From contig NC_065877.1 of the NCBI RefSeq assembly GCF_933775445.1, forward strand, positions 27,776,001 to 27,840,000: 64,000 nt of DNA, in the 5' to 3' direction. Below the pieces are notes generated by a model. The model was given only the letters and a program-made list of their open reading frames with translations, was not told the DNA's origin and ran no database searches. The first letter of the stretch is position 1. The number at the start of each line of letters is the position of its first letter. Below, one piece after another: positions 1 to 12,124 of the stretch. Source of the DNA: Argentina anserina. Taxonomy: Eukaryota > Streptophyta > Magnoliopsida > Rosales > Rosaceae. Made by a program: the position numbers and the translations under genes.

Positions 1-360
1 TATGACATAGCAAACTTATATATGTATATTATTATTACCATTAAATACACATATAAATAAGCCATATTATATTAACCATCATAATAACCAACGTAGAAAT
101 TCCATATCTATGGCACATGACATAATACAATACAATTTAGCAACTTATTTAAGCATATTATTATTACCATTAATACGCATATATAAGTCAACTACATTAT
201 ATCAACCATCTCAATAACTTAAAATTTCTACATCAATGACATGATCATTCCACAATATAAAATAGCGATGTATACTTGTATATTTATCCTTACCATTTAA
301 TATACATACGCAAATCAACCATACTATATCAACATCAACATGCATAATCCGTTTTTATTC
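1..360. repeat. AT-rich tandem repeat, ~117-bp unit, about three units
   Basis: Three imperfect units start near positions 4, 119 and 238. Each opens with GACATA or GACATG and contains a run close to TATTATTATTACCATTAA followed by ATACGCATATA-like and ATATCAACCA-like stretches. A fourth diverged unit lies at about 1890-1985. No coding potential was seen. It probably belongs to the LTR-like repeat material of the first 3.5 kb. Confidence 0.55.
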
Positions 361-394
361 TCAATCATTAACCAAAGTCCCTACTCACCAAACC

Positions 395-960
395 TTTTAA
401 ACAAAAATTCTTTTATTTCAAAATATTATTTTACTTACCCATGAACCGTAGACGATCAAGTTCATGTAATTTAAAAACAAAATACATATTTGAATAAAAC
501 AATTTTACAAGTTAGTGAAATATGGACATATTAATATCACAATGTAAATTTGCATCAAGTGAGGTTTACTCACCTCTTACTCCTGCTAGCCTTCAATATC
601 CAATGCAAGTACTATGCTTTCACTCAATCACCTAAGTGACAAATTGACACTAGCAACTAACCAAAGCAATAACACACTACTTGAACCTAAATCTCAACTC
701 TTAACTCTTAACCCAAAGATTGCCGAAGCGACAATCCTTTCTCCTTGATCTATCAAGATCGCCGGAGAGCCCGCACCCTAGCATCACTACACCAATGTCA
801 AACTCACACCTTCATCATTCAAACCGAGAGTAACCAAACTTTTCCAACAACAACAATTCAATCAAATTTAATTCAAACATATACAAATCATATATACACA
901 CGCTCGTATTGACGAGTATGACACAATAGAGTAAACCATTATTCTAAACAAGGCCAGACG
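395..960. repeat. Dispersed repeat copy R1, paired with 2080-2545
   Basis: Three anchor motifs occur in the same order and spacing here and at 2080-2545: CATGAACCGTAGACG (CATGAACCATAGACG in the second copy), GAGGTTTACTCACCT, and a segment reading GCTCGTATTGACGAGTA versus GCTCGTATCGACGAATA followed by GAGTAAACCAT. The copies have diverged by substitutions and small indels. They are probably parts of degenerate LTRs. No protein is encoded. Confidence 0.6.
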
Positions 961-1277
961 CACCGTGTCACAATTCCGAAAATTCAAATGATAAAAATTT
1001 GAATTCCAAGTCATGAAAACTATAAAACAATCTCAAATATATTTAAATCATCTTATAGTAATAGTGTATCGAAACTGAGTTCATAGTATGACTCAATCGA
1101 CTTGAATAATACATAACCAGTTTATACCTCAAATATTATAACAAATGGAAATGTAAATTCACTCAATCCTCGCCACAAACAGAAGAAAGAAATTTTCACC
1201 AATCATCAGAGTAAGCCCTCCGAATATGCTAATACCCATGTTTTAAAATGATATTGGGTAATAGATGGGTTGCCCAG

Positions 1278-1598
1278 TGTCTGCCGGCGTACTGCATGAG
1301 GGGTAATAAATGGGGACCTGGGTCTCATGAGTACCCATGTTTTTAAATAATATTGGAAAACCAGATGGGCTATCCAGTGTCTCATGAGTACACTTGTCAT
1401 TACATGTAATCTGTTATATTTCCATTGTATGTGATGTATGTTATAATGTTGGTTTACTCATACGAGCTGCAAACCTTACCGGGTTTGTGTTTACAATCTC
1501 AGTGCACCAATTCAATGGTGTATGAGATAGTTCTGCAGGTGTACTCATGACACCCAGACAACCCATTTGTTACCTCTCATGCAGTACATCGGCAGACA
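1278..1598. repeat. Inverted repeat with ~57-bp arms
   Basis: The arm at 1278-1334 (starting TGTCTGCCGGCGTACTGCAT) pairs with the reverse complement of 1541-1598 with roughly nine differences. The loop is about 200 bp. The left arm also lies in a local direct duplication: the CCATGTTTT...GATATTGG and GATGGG...CCAGTGTCT motifs occur at about 1240-1280 and again at 1335-1382. Confidence 0.55.
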
Positions 1599-1765
1599 GA
1601 CTAGAGCTCTAACTGATCGTAGCCAACATCCAGCCAAGGCTTGGTTCCGATTTAATGCCAATAACGTCTGAAGACCAGAAAACATTTTAACAAGACTCAA
1701 TGTTAAAACCACGTACAATATAATAATTCACACATGTTATTGTACTACATCTAAGTGACTCTTGC

Positions 1766-1796
<31 letters not shown>

Positions 1797-2079
1797 GACA
1801 CTCCAATAATCTATTATACCGGGAGGTACATTATCTCCCTTCTATTTCCATCAGCCACAATTAATTGAAAACAATACAATCTCATAATTTAAATAAACAC
1901 TGTAACATTATATAATACATCAACTCATATATATGTATCGTATTTGCCATTTTCATACACATACACAACCCACTATATTATATAGATGTCACAGCTCACT
2001 CTTTTTAAGAAATCGTAAAATATGAGTCACCGCCAAAGGTAGACTTGTCATAGTGAGATTTACTCACGTTCACTAAAAC

Positions 2080-2545
2080 CTTTTAAAATCATTTATTAAA
2101 ATATCGTTTCACTTACTCATGAACCATAGACGGTCAAATTCACGTAATTTAAACCAAAACATATTTTTAGAACAATTTTTATAAGTTAGTGATGTAATGA
2201 CTATGTTAACAACTCAAACTAAATTCAATAATTATAACACTACTTCGATCATGATGATCATTGTGAGGTTTACTCACCTTAGCTCCCACTGTATCTTCTA
2301 CTCAAAATAAGGAAGGTACTAGCTACCACAATCACTCCATAACCAAACAACAAGTGCCTAATTCATATCAAGGTTGCAAGTCATTAACACTTCAGACATG
2401 ACAACAACAATTCAACCTAGAATCGCCAAACCTTTAACAACAACTAACTTACTCAAGAATTAACCTAACACATGAAAATGACATATGTAAACGCTCGTAT
2501 CGACGAATACATCACAATGGAGTAAACCATCAATCTGACACATGA
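2080..2545. repeat. Dispersed repeat copy R2, paired with 395-960
   Basis: Direct-orientation, diverged copy of the 395-960 repeat, sharing the GAGGTTTACTCACCT and GAGTAAACCAT anchors. The two copies are about 1.7 kb apart, so this stretch may be a tandemly rearranged LTR relic. Confidence 0.55.
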
Positions 2546-2759
2546 CCCAACACACGGCCACCCGCCTCCAACAGTGGAGGCACTACCACTGTTCCAGTGA
2601 CCACCAATGATCACCAAAATTTACCACCACAATCTAAACAACATTTCCAACAACTTTCTAGTTAACAACAAAGTCTAAATCCAAGCCTAAACAGTCCAAT
2701 CGACGAAGAACATAAAATCGGTACTATTCACAGACCCTAGAAAAAGAAATCATCGATTC

Positions 2760-3480
2760 TCCTTGTGTGTTTCGAAATAGATAAAACTATTTTAGATGTT
2801 TCATATACATCCTACAAGCTTCAAAACACAAGAAGAATCAGCTTGATTGGTTGCCAGAGGTGGGAGTTCACCTCACTTCTTCAAACGGAACAGTCATATT
2901 GTTTCTTCATTTCTGAGCTTCAACAGCTCGAATCTCTCCCAAACACTAACCCAGATCGGTAGGGGACGAAGAGACGGTTCCAACGGCACCGGTCTCACTC
3001 AATTCCGTCACCGGACGACGGAGATATGGCTGGAGAAAGATTCGGCACAAAGAGGGAAAATCGCGTGAACAGTAACCGAGTAGATTTTGGAAAAAAAAAC
3101 TGATTTTATGATTTTTAATCTCCTCTCTTTCTTTTATACTGTTTCAAAAATCGGGAACCAAACTTCCGTTACTAACAACTTTCACATACGACATTCGATT
3201 AAAGCGTGTCACGCGTCTAAAAATTCGTATTAACGAACTCTACGACTTTCGTGAAGGAGGTTTTCTGATATTCTAAATGGATAAAAAGTCAACTCTTGAC
3301 CCCTAACAGTAACGTTTCCGAGTAAAAATCGCTCGAACACTTTCGTTTCCTCCCTCGTACTATATAATCGGATTACCACAAATTTAAATATCTCCGAACA
3401 ATAATTATAAAATAATTATAAATTTCAGGTATATTATACGCCACCTCAAGCGGCTGCGCATGGGCCCCACACGATGACAC
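2760..3480. repeat. LTR-like relic, diverged copy of 14090-14837
   Basis: Segments at about 2950-3070 (ACCGGTCTCAC..., G-rich) and 3190-3300 (GTGTCACGCGT, CTACGACTTTCGTGAAG, AAAAGTCAACTCTTGA) recur in the same order at 14225-14300 and 14565-14670. The two blocks flank the Athila-type element on both sides. They may be remnants of an older LTR element that received the Athila insertion, or independent copies of one family. Short open frames here have no recognisable product. Confidence 0.5.
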
Positions 3481-3518
3481 TCCAACCTCCTCAAAACCAA
3501 TCGACCTCAACTAGGCTA

Positions 3519-4086
3519 TGTTAAACTAGACGTGATGAAATAGATGAAAGTTAGGACTTAAGGTTTCCACCTAAGGAAATAGATGATAAAGGAAGAAACA
3601 TAGAAGAAGTGGGTGATAAAAAAGTGGGTGATCATGGAAGGAAGTGAGTGATCATGGAGGAAGTGGATGATAAAGGAAGGAACATGGGAGAAGTGAGTGG
3701 ATGGCTAGGTAATGATGGACCTAGAGGTGATGATTATACCCAAAATTAAATCAGATTTTTGCATGTAATATAAGTGTGGATTTTTGGACAATAAGGAGCC
3801 ATGATTTTTGTGAGAAAGAGAGAAAAGTGGTGTAGTAAATCTCAACTAAAAAGATTGGATCTAGTTCTGATAGAACAATGTGTTGCTCTTCCCTTGCGCA
3901 TCCATAAAATTAGCCGGAAAATGCATGGCACCACCACTGGCACCACTAAAAGTGGTGGTGCTCGGAAAATTATTGGGACTTGTCATTTTTATATTCTTGT
4001 CAAGATATTCTATAAAACATGGAAATGAATTAGTCTAAATTAAATTAAGCACATAGAAGAAGTAAATTCCATGTTTTACGGTATTA
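3519..4086 (-). repeat. 3' LTR of the Athila-type element, truncated and internally deleted
   Basis: It aligns with 12405-12457 and then with about 13490-14060 of the 5' LTR. It lacks the terminal ~280 bp (12125-12405) and about 0.9 kb of the interior. The shared block around GATGGACCTAGAGGTGATGA is highly similar but not identical. A short CACCACTGGCACCACTAAAA stretch is an extra partial duplication relative to the other LTR. The ends are approximate. Confidence 0.75.
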
Positions 4087-6248
4087 TAATAAATTAAGCA
4101 AACTTGAACTTCGCTTGTCCTCAAGCAAACTAACCCGAATCTGACATAACAACAATGAAAACAATTTAATCCTTCAAACAATTTCCTGAAAGAGCAAAAT
4201 AGTGATACGCATGGAAATCAAGGTAGGCTTCAAAACTTCATGGATCATGGATGAAAAACTTGTGTTTTGAAATGTATAACATGTCTCTAGTTTGTCATTT
4301 CAATGTACGAAGATTAAGAATGCATGTCTAACCGTGTTAACCATAAACTCACAAGGTATACACTCTATTTTTCCACACAAGTGTTTAAGGGTTAACTACA
4401 ATACACTCAAAACAATCTCATGCAATACCGCCATATACTTGCTCTTTAATCTTGGATGAAAAAAACTTTTATTGGATGTAATGAGGCTTAGGTGAGAAGC
4501 TAAAAAAATAAATAGAATAGAATCACAAATTTCAAGCAACTTAGTGAGCAACAATTCTTTTGAGATTTCGAACTTAAGAACCAAATATGCCCAACAAGTT
4601 TCAATTCCTCAAATCACTTTCCCAAACTTAAACAAAATTACATAATCAAATGTAAATGACTTTTTTATTTTTCTTTTTTTTACTTTTTTTTAACTACAAA
4701 AAAGAACAAGAACAATAGAATTGTTGTACAGGCTATAAGGTACACCTCTACACTTCTTTTTTTCCGAGTACCCCCAAACTTGTTCTTTAAAACATCATGA
4801 CATAAACAATCTTGTATTGCTCACTAAGTAAACTTGAAACGGGAGGATAAGTGTTTAAGCTAAAGGAGTAGGCATTTATGGTGTAAGGAAATGAAAGGCT
4901 AAGTATATAAAAACTCAAAATGGAAATCTAAGGATATTCAATATTTTCGGACATACTCATTTGGCCATGGTGCATTCCTAATTGCCTAGTTCAATTCTAA
5001 GACGCAAAATTGTGACAAAGAGCTTTGAAATATATAGAGCAAGTTCTAGAGATGCAAAACAATGAGATGTTCACACATGAATGAAGTAGTGCATGGAACT
5101 ATGCATGCACTTCAATAAGGCTCAAGTACTCACAATATGACATGTAATAGCTCACACAAGTCTTGCAATGCTTCTTATATTCAATACCTTGAAATGACTA
5201 TATGCATAAAGTAAAACAAACACTTGATTCATAATGATATTTTGAAAAATTAGAGCTCATAAAACCCAAACATGGTTTCTAGCCCACATTTAAATCAAGC
5301 TCAAATTTCATTATTGGAGTTAGAAAGAACCTAAAAGAAACAAAATAGTACTAACAATTGAAAACTAAAACAAAAAACATTTTTTTTGAACAATAGACAC
5401 TTACACACATTCCCGCCACACTTGAACTTAACATTGTCCTCAATGTTGAAAATATTATTTTGAAAGAAAATTCAATGAGAAGTTCAAGTATGTGGGAAAA
5501 ACACAAACTAATTACTAAAACAATATAATTACTAAAATGAAAAACATTAACAAGAGTAAAGTTAGAAATCCCCCCCTCCTGAAGACCATATTCATGCTAA
5601 GCACCAAGTTACCAACATGTAAAACCAACAAGACAATGTCCTTGCTATCTACTCCACTAGGTCCAAGCATCACCATTGAGCAAAATTGTCTCCTCAAAAT
5701 GTCACAATCATCAAACGTTATTAGAAGCAAAGGAGGTTAGGAAATAATCATACCAACATGCATTACAATTATCAAAGTGAATGAGTAAATACTTAGCCAT
5801 TAAAATTGGAAAAGAAATGGCTAAGCAACATGGAGGTACAACTACAATGAAGTCTCACCCTAAAGGCATTAGGGGTTACAAAATAAATCCAAAATGGAAA
5901 AGAAATAACTGCAAAAAAAAGTTTTTTTTTTGGGCGATCGATCGTTTCAAAGAAGCGATTGATCGTTTTATTAGTTTTAACTCAAATTTTAAACTACAAA
6001 TAAATAATATGAACAAAATGACAAACACAAGAAAATGGTTAAGATAAACTTCCCCTTGAAGACCATGAACTTCACCATAAACACTTCAAATCAACAATAT
6101 ACAAGGGCAAGGCCTTGCGATTAAGGACTGTCACAATTTGTGTTGCTCCAAAATAATTGTCATTCTCCTTCCTTGCATCAAAAACATGGCTACCTACAAG
6201 TATAGCTTTTATTTTAAGGACTTCTTTCCAGTCCATTGACTCTCCAAA
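4087..6248 (-). other. Non-coding spacer between pol and the 3' LTR
   Basis: About 2.2 kb of AT-rich sequence where Athila elements often carry an envelope-like gene. Only short frames are present and none is recognisable, so no envelope-like gene can be claimed. A CCCCCCCTCCT tract near 5571-5581 is a pyrimidine run on this strand, but it is too far from the LTR to be the functional polypurine tract. Confidence 0.5.
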
Positions 6249-6382
6249 TCAATGAAGAGCAGCAAGAGGAGCATCCACAAAGCAAATGACATCCTCTTCA
6301 TTTCCCACACTTGGTAGCAAATGTGGCTTCAACCGGTGGTTATTGACCTTGAAAGTACTTTCATCTCTTGTATTCTTGATTT

Positions 6383-7129
6383 CTATAGCACTATGGGGAA
6401 ATACTTGCACAACTTCAAAAATACCACTCCACCTTGATCTAAGATTTCCGGGAAACAATTTGAGCCAAGAAGAACAAGTTGACCCTCATGGAATTCCTTC
6501 TTCACCAACTTCTTATCATGGTAAAGCTTGCTTCTCTCCTTGTACAACTTAGCATTCTCGTATGCTTCCATTTTAATTTCCTCAAGCTCACAAAGATCAA
6601 GCATCCTCTTCTCTCCCGCCTTAGCAAGATCGAAATTAAGCTTCTTAATAGCCCAAAGTGCTTTATGCTCTAATTTCACCGGCAAATGACATGTTTTTCC
6701 ATAAACCAACCGGTAATGTGACATACCAATTGGAGTCTTGTATGCAGTCTGGTAAGCCCATAGTGCGTCTCCAAGCTTAGTGCTCCAACCTTTTCTTGTA
6801 CTTCCCACAACCTTCTCTAAAATGCTCTTGATCTCCCAGTTTGAGATTTCAACTTGGCCACTTGTTTGTGGATGGTAAGGAGTGCCAACTTTGTGCTTAA
6901 TGTCATACTTCTTGCATAGAGCTTCAAAATGCTTGTTGATGAAGTGGGATCGTCCATCACTTATGATGGCTCTTGGAGTGTCATATCTTTGAAAGATATG
7001 CTCCTTGAGAAACTTGAGTACAACAATGTGATCATTCTTGGGACTTGGAATGGCTTCTATCCACTTAGACACATAATCAACGGTCACAAGAATGTATTGG
7101 TTGTCATACGAACTTGGGAATGGTCTCAT
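6383..7129 (-). pseudogene. Retrotransposon integrase fragment
   Basis: Encodes 248 residues of the integrase core and C-terminal part. The DDE-type catalytic positions are visible: Asp in [10 protein letters not shown], Asp in ISDGRSHF, and Glu in [16 protein letters not shown]. The region upstream (about 7200-7350), where the zinc-binding part belongs, retains only fragments and carries a 10-nt C homopolymer, so the full domain is broken. It belongs to the Athila-type element and is the last pol domain, which is the Ty3/gypsy order. Confidence 0.8.
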
Positions 7130-7467
7130 GAAATCAATTCCTCAGTAATAAAAAAATCTCTACTTCCATGGAGTTGGTAAGAGGCTTTTGATTCCTTAAA
7201 AAGATGTTACCGCTTATTTGACATCTATCACAAGTACTCACAACTACGACTTAATACCTTAAATGTTGTCTTTCCCCCCCCCCCCAAATGACCTCCACAA
7301 GCAAGGGTATGACAATGGGCAAGGATATTAGGAACCTTCTCTTGAGCTATGCATTTTCTCAATATTTGATCCTTGCCAAACTTGAATAAGTGTGGGTCAT
7401 CACACACGTATTTACATATTTCATTGAAAAACTTTTTTCTTCCTTGATAATCAAGCTCACTTGGGAT

Positions 7468-9118
7468 TCATTTCCCCTCACTTGCAAGATAATTTACCAA
7501 ATTAGCATACCATGAAAACTCATTGACATTGATGTTGAACAATTGTTCATCTGGAAATGTGTCACTCAAAAGAATAGATGAATCATCACCTCCCTCCACC
7601 AACCTTGACAAATGATTTGTCACTTGGTTTTCTTTGCCCGACTTATCCTTGATCTTGATATCAAACTCTTGCAGCAACAAGATCTACTGTATCAACCTTA
7701 GCTTAGCCTCCTTCTTTAACAAGAGATATTTCAAAGCACTATGATCGGTATGCACAACAACTTTGGTTCCAAGCAAATAGCTTCTAAACTTCTCAAGAGC
7801 AAAGATAATTGCAAGAAGTTCATTCTCCGTTGTGGTGTAGTTAACTTATGCATCATTCAAAGTACGACTAGCATAGTAAATAGCATGAAGTACTATTTCT
7901 CTCTTTTGAGCCAAAACCGCTCCCATAGCATAATCTGAAGCATCACACATTAACTCAAAAGGTAGAGACCAATCCGGTGCAATCATGATAGGAGCTTGAG
8001 TGAGCATTGTCTTGATTGTTTCAAACGCTTTCAAACAATGTTCATCAAATACGAAAGGAGCATCCTTGACTAGAAAATCACAAAGGGGCTTGGAAATCTT
8101 GGAGAAATCCTTTATGAATCTTCGATAGAATCCAGCATGTCCAAGAAAGCTTCTAATTGCTTTAACATTGTGTGGAGGTAGTAACTTAGAAATAAGCTCC
8201 ACTTTGGCCTTATCAACTTCAATTCCCCTTGCACTAACCACATGCCCAAGAACAATTTCCTCTTGCACCATGAAGTGGCACTTCTCCCAATTTAAGACTA
8301 GGTTGCTATCTTCACACCTTTGAAGCACAAGTTTTAAGTGATGTAAGCATTGATCAAATGAGTCCCCAAACACACTAAAGTCATCCATGAACACTTCAAT
8401 GGACTTCTCCACCATCTCACTGAAAATTGAGATCATGCACCTTTGGAAAGTTGTCGGTGCATTGCACAAACCAAATGACATTCTTCTATAGGCAAATGTG
8501 CCATATGGACAAGTGAATGTGGTATTGTCTTGGTCTTATGGGTCAATGGGGATTTGATTATAACCACTATGCCTATCAAGAAAGCAATAATACTCATGAC
8601 CGGCAAGTCTTTAGCATTTGATCAATGAATGACAATGGAAAGTGATCCTTCCTTGTGACACTATTGAGCTTCCGGTAGTCTATGCACACTTTCCACTCAT
8701 TTACTACTCTTTGAGGGATAAGATCTCCCTTATCATTAGCAACAACCATCATACCACTCTTCTTTGGAACCACTTGAACAGGTGATACCCATTTGGAATC
8801 GGAAATGGGGTAGATAACACCAACATCAAGTAGCTTCATGACTTCCTTCTTTACTACTTTTTGCATTGGAGGATTGAGCCTCCTTTGTGGATCCCTCCTT
8901 GGCTTTGAGTCATCTTCAAGAAGGATCTTGTGCATACAAATACTTTGCAAAGACATACCTATATCGGCAATAGTCCATCCAATGGCCTCCTTGTGATCAT
9001 TCAACACCTTAAGTAGTTTTTGTTCTTGCAAATCACTAAAACATGAAGAGATACTTACGGGCAACTTGCGAGTTTCACCAATAAAAGCATATTTTAAATT
9101 GGAAGGAAGAAGTTTCAT
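7468..9118 (-). pseudogene. Retrotransposon reverse transcriptase/RNase H, frameshifted
   Basis: Three frame pieces cover one RT-RNase H region. 8594-9118 has the RT start (KLLDVGVIYPISDSKW, VCIDYRKLN). 7846-8481 has MSFGLCNAPTTFQR, the catalytic FMDD motif in EVFMDDFSVF, and the beginning of RNase H (LCDASDYAMGAVLAQ, here MCDASDYAMGAVLAQ). 7468-7680 is the RNase H tail. The frame is lost between 8481 and 8594 and again near 7680-7845. A stop at 9119-9121 also separates it from the preceding gag-protease frame. Confidence 0.85.
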
Positions 9119-10387
9119 TTAAAGTGTAGGGGGACATTTAATAGAAGGAGGTAAAAGAGTAGGGTTTTTAAGGAGTACCACAACTTTCGGTTCCAAATGT
9201 AGAGTGTATGGCCTTAAAGCTTCTAGTGCAAGCTCATTCTCTTTGGTAGCCTCCTCATTGAACTTCATTCCATTATGATGCAAACATGTTTCCAATGGAT
9301 CTTGATAAGCATTTTCAATGAAAGTTTTCTCCACCATCTTGTCAACACCATCCAAAACATCAATCCAGAAATAATCATAGGCATGTGATGGCTTGCTCAT
9401 TGCTTCAAAGATTCTAAAGGCAATGGTAGTTTCATGAACCGTCATAGTCATCAAGCCTTCCTTCACGTCAATCTTAGTATCGGCGGTTGCCATAAATGCT
9501 CTTCCAAAAATGATAGGCAACTCATTTTCATGAAGCGGAGCATCATCTGTATCTAGAATGATAAAGTCTGCCGGTAGAATCAATTTTTCAACCTTCACAA
9601 GAACATCTTCCACAATCCCTCTTAGGTAAGTAAGACTCATATCCGCCATTTGTAAGGTGATATCAATGAGGCGGATATCACCAATTTCAAGAGACTTATA
9701 AACACTATAAGGCATCAAGTTAATACTAGCACCCAAATCCATCAAAGCTCTATCAAAGTAAGTGTTACCTATCTTGCATGGAACCGTGAATGAACCCGGA
9801 TCTTTCAACTTTGTTGGAAGCTTCCTTTGCAAAATGGCACTAACTTGAGGGATGTTGATCTCCACCTTCCTAAATAATTCAAGAAACTTTTTCTTCACAG
9901 TATCATTTATTTGCTTCAATCTCTCATTTATTTGCAATTGAGGGTAAGGAAGGGGGACTTCTTTCTCTTGAATTATCTTCAAAGGAGTATTGAAAGTGAT
10001 ACTTCTTTTGAATGGCCTTTCGGTTGAAATAGATGTAGAGGCTTCTTTGTCTTTGCTTTCGGCATTGGAATTAAATTTGTTCTTCAAGGCTTCTTCATCA
10101 TCTCCCAAAGCTACTCTCAAACCCATAGGCTTATCTTTGTCAAAGACCTTCATCTTCTCATGCATAGTTTCTTCTTCACCCTCATTAAATCCCAAAATGA
10201 CTTCTCCATGAGACAACTCATTTGCTTGGCCTTTCTTACTTCTTTTGAAACCCGGTGGCTCCCTTAGAGACACCACTTCCTCATTGGTAAGCATGTACAC
10301 ATTGTTCTCAACTTGTCTTCCACTTCTCAAAGTAGTAATTGACTTGACTTCATGCCTTGGATTGTTTTCCACTAGGCTTGGAAACAC
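9119..10387 (-). pseudogene. Retrotransposon gag C-terminal/protease frame
   Basis: A 422-residue open stretch. The N-terminal half is charged and low-complexity. The C-terminal half has an aspartic protease-like segment with ALMDLGASINLMPYSVYK, the DLGA form typical of Athila/Tat proteases, and a later PIIFGRAFMATADTKIDV segment. It ends in a stop that is immediately followed in frame by the RT segment, so a single nonsense change appears to have split a gag-pol frame. Confidence 0.75.
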
Positions 10388-11742
10388 TCATTGCTTCTTT
10401 TGAGATAACTCATTAGCTAGTTGCCTCATTTGTACCTCTAGTTTGCTCATGCCTTGTTGAAGGACATTGATCTTCTCATCTTACTTGGCTTGGTTACCCT
10501 TGTTCTCCACAATAAAACTCATCAACAAGTCTTCAACACTTGGCTTCTTCAATAGATCTTAAGGTGGAGCTATAGGTTGTGCTTGAGGTTGAGGTTGAAA
10601 GGGAGCCCTTTGGAATTGATTGTTGTAGTTGGAGGAGCTTGCACCTTGATAGTTACCACTAGGCCTTTGGAAACCTTGGCCTTGCTCACGATTCACAAAT
10701 CCTTGGTCTCGATTTTGATTGCCTCCCCACCCAAAGTTAGGGTGGTTTCTCCATCAGGGATTATAAGTGTTGCTATAAAGATCATTCCTTGGTTTGGGTT
10801 GGAAACCAACTTGGTTGCATTGCTCCATGTTAACTTGATATACACCTTCATTTGGACAAAGCATTGTCTCATGTTGGTCACTTTCACAAATTAAGCAAAC
10901 TTGCTCAACCATCTTGCTTGACATAGGTCGGAGATGCTCTCTATTTCCTTGAGTATTGATAATCAAATCTAGCTTCTGTTCATGTTGGCTTTAATCCTCT
11001 TCAACTCAATTTGTATTTGAGTGTTGGGTTGCTCCATCTCATAAGATCTTTCTTTGTTGATCTTTCAAAATCACATTGACTTCCTTCACCGGCCTCCTAT
11101 CACTTTGAATTTGATAGAGTTGTGATGTCTCTGCTAGTGAGTCAAAAATGCTTTCAGCTTCAATCTCATTCTTCTCCATGAAGCTCCATTGACAAACATT
11201 GTCAATTATTCTTTTAGTCTCTTGACTTGACCCATTATAAAAGGTGCTCACCAAAAACCACTTTTCACACCATGATTAGGACAATTTTGTTCCATGTCCT
11301 TGAATCTCTCCAAAGACTCATGAAACAATTCCGATAGGAACTCTTGGTAAGTCATGAGGGAGTTCCTTAATGCATTGCTCTTGGGTGGTGGAAATTACTT
11401 CTTGAGAAATGTGGCATTCATCGCATCCCATAAGGTGATACTTGCCGCCAAAATCTTGTACAACCAATCCTTAACCGTATTCTTCATTGAGAATGGAAAA
11501 GGTCTTAGCCTAAGATTGTCTTCATCAATACCATTGAGTTGGACCGTTGAGCAAACTCCATTAAATAGCTTGATGTGCTTGAATGGATCACCGGCAAAAC
11601 CACCATCAAAAGCCGGTATAAGTTGCAAAGTGCTTGGCATGATATGGAAGGCATAAGCACATGGTGGTAAGACAATGCAACTTGGATGATTTGTGAAAGT
11701 GGGAACTGTATAGTACTTCAATGACCTTGGTGCATCAACCAT
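10388..11742 (-). pseudogene. Retrotransposon gag, fragmented
   Basis: The N-terminal piece (11395-11742) reads IPAFDGGFAGDPFKHIKLF and RLRPFPFSMKNTVKDWLY, as in Athila gag. A middle piece (11039-11254) has STFYNGSSQETKRIIDN. A later piece (within 10754-10966) has a CCHC zinc knuckle, CLICESDQHETMLC (C-x2-C-x4-H-x4-C). Frameshifts and stops separate the pieces. Confidence 0.75.
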
Positions 11743-12100
11743 ATTTTCAAAGGAACCTTAACCCTTGGTCTCCTTCTATAAATAAGAGTGATGGTCTTAT
11801 CAAGATAAGTTTTTTCCTCTTCACTATCTAAAACGATAAGATCTTGATCGTCACTTGGGGTGCTTGGAGGAGATAGATGTTCTTCACTTTATTTACCAAT
11901 GAGATTCATAAACACCTATGTCCATTCAAAGTAAAGGTAAGAACACAAGTTGACACACAAAATTAGAAAATAAAACTGAAATAGGGTAACGATCGATCGA
12001 TCGCTTTAGGAAAAAAAAACCTGAAAAATAGAAAAATTTACAAAGTGAAATTCTAGCTTCCCTGAAGGCAAACAGAGTTAGGAATTAGATTTTACTCCAA

Positions 12101-12118
12101 TCCCTGGCAACGGCGCCA
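12101..12118 (-). other. Primer-binding site, tRNA-Asp type
   Basis: The plus strand reads TCCCTGGCAACGGCGCCA. From memory of the family, plant tRNA-Asp ends in CCCCGGCAACGGCGCCA, giving one mismatch over the 3' end. It lies just inside the 5' LTR (LTR edge near 12125, TGTCGACTC on the plus strand), which fixes the element's orientation as minus. Confidence 0.85.
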
Positions 12119-12124
12119 TAAACT

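Noticed and set aside
5781..6047. 88-residue plus-strand frame near GATCGATCG words
   Set aside because: Lies in the retrotransposon's non-coding spacer, on the opposite strand, with no motif.
5936..12003. GATCGATCG words near 5936 and 11990 as possible LTR edges
   Set aside because: Surrounding sequences do not align; the primer site at 12101-12118 and the real LTR similarity place the edges elsewhere.
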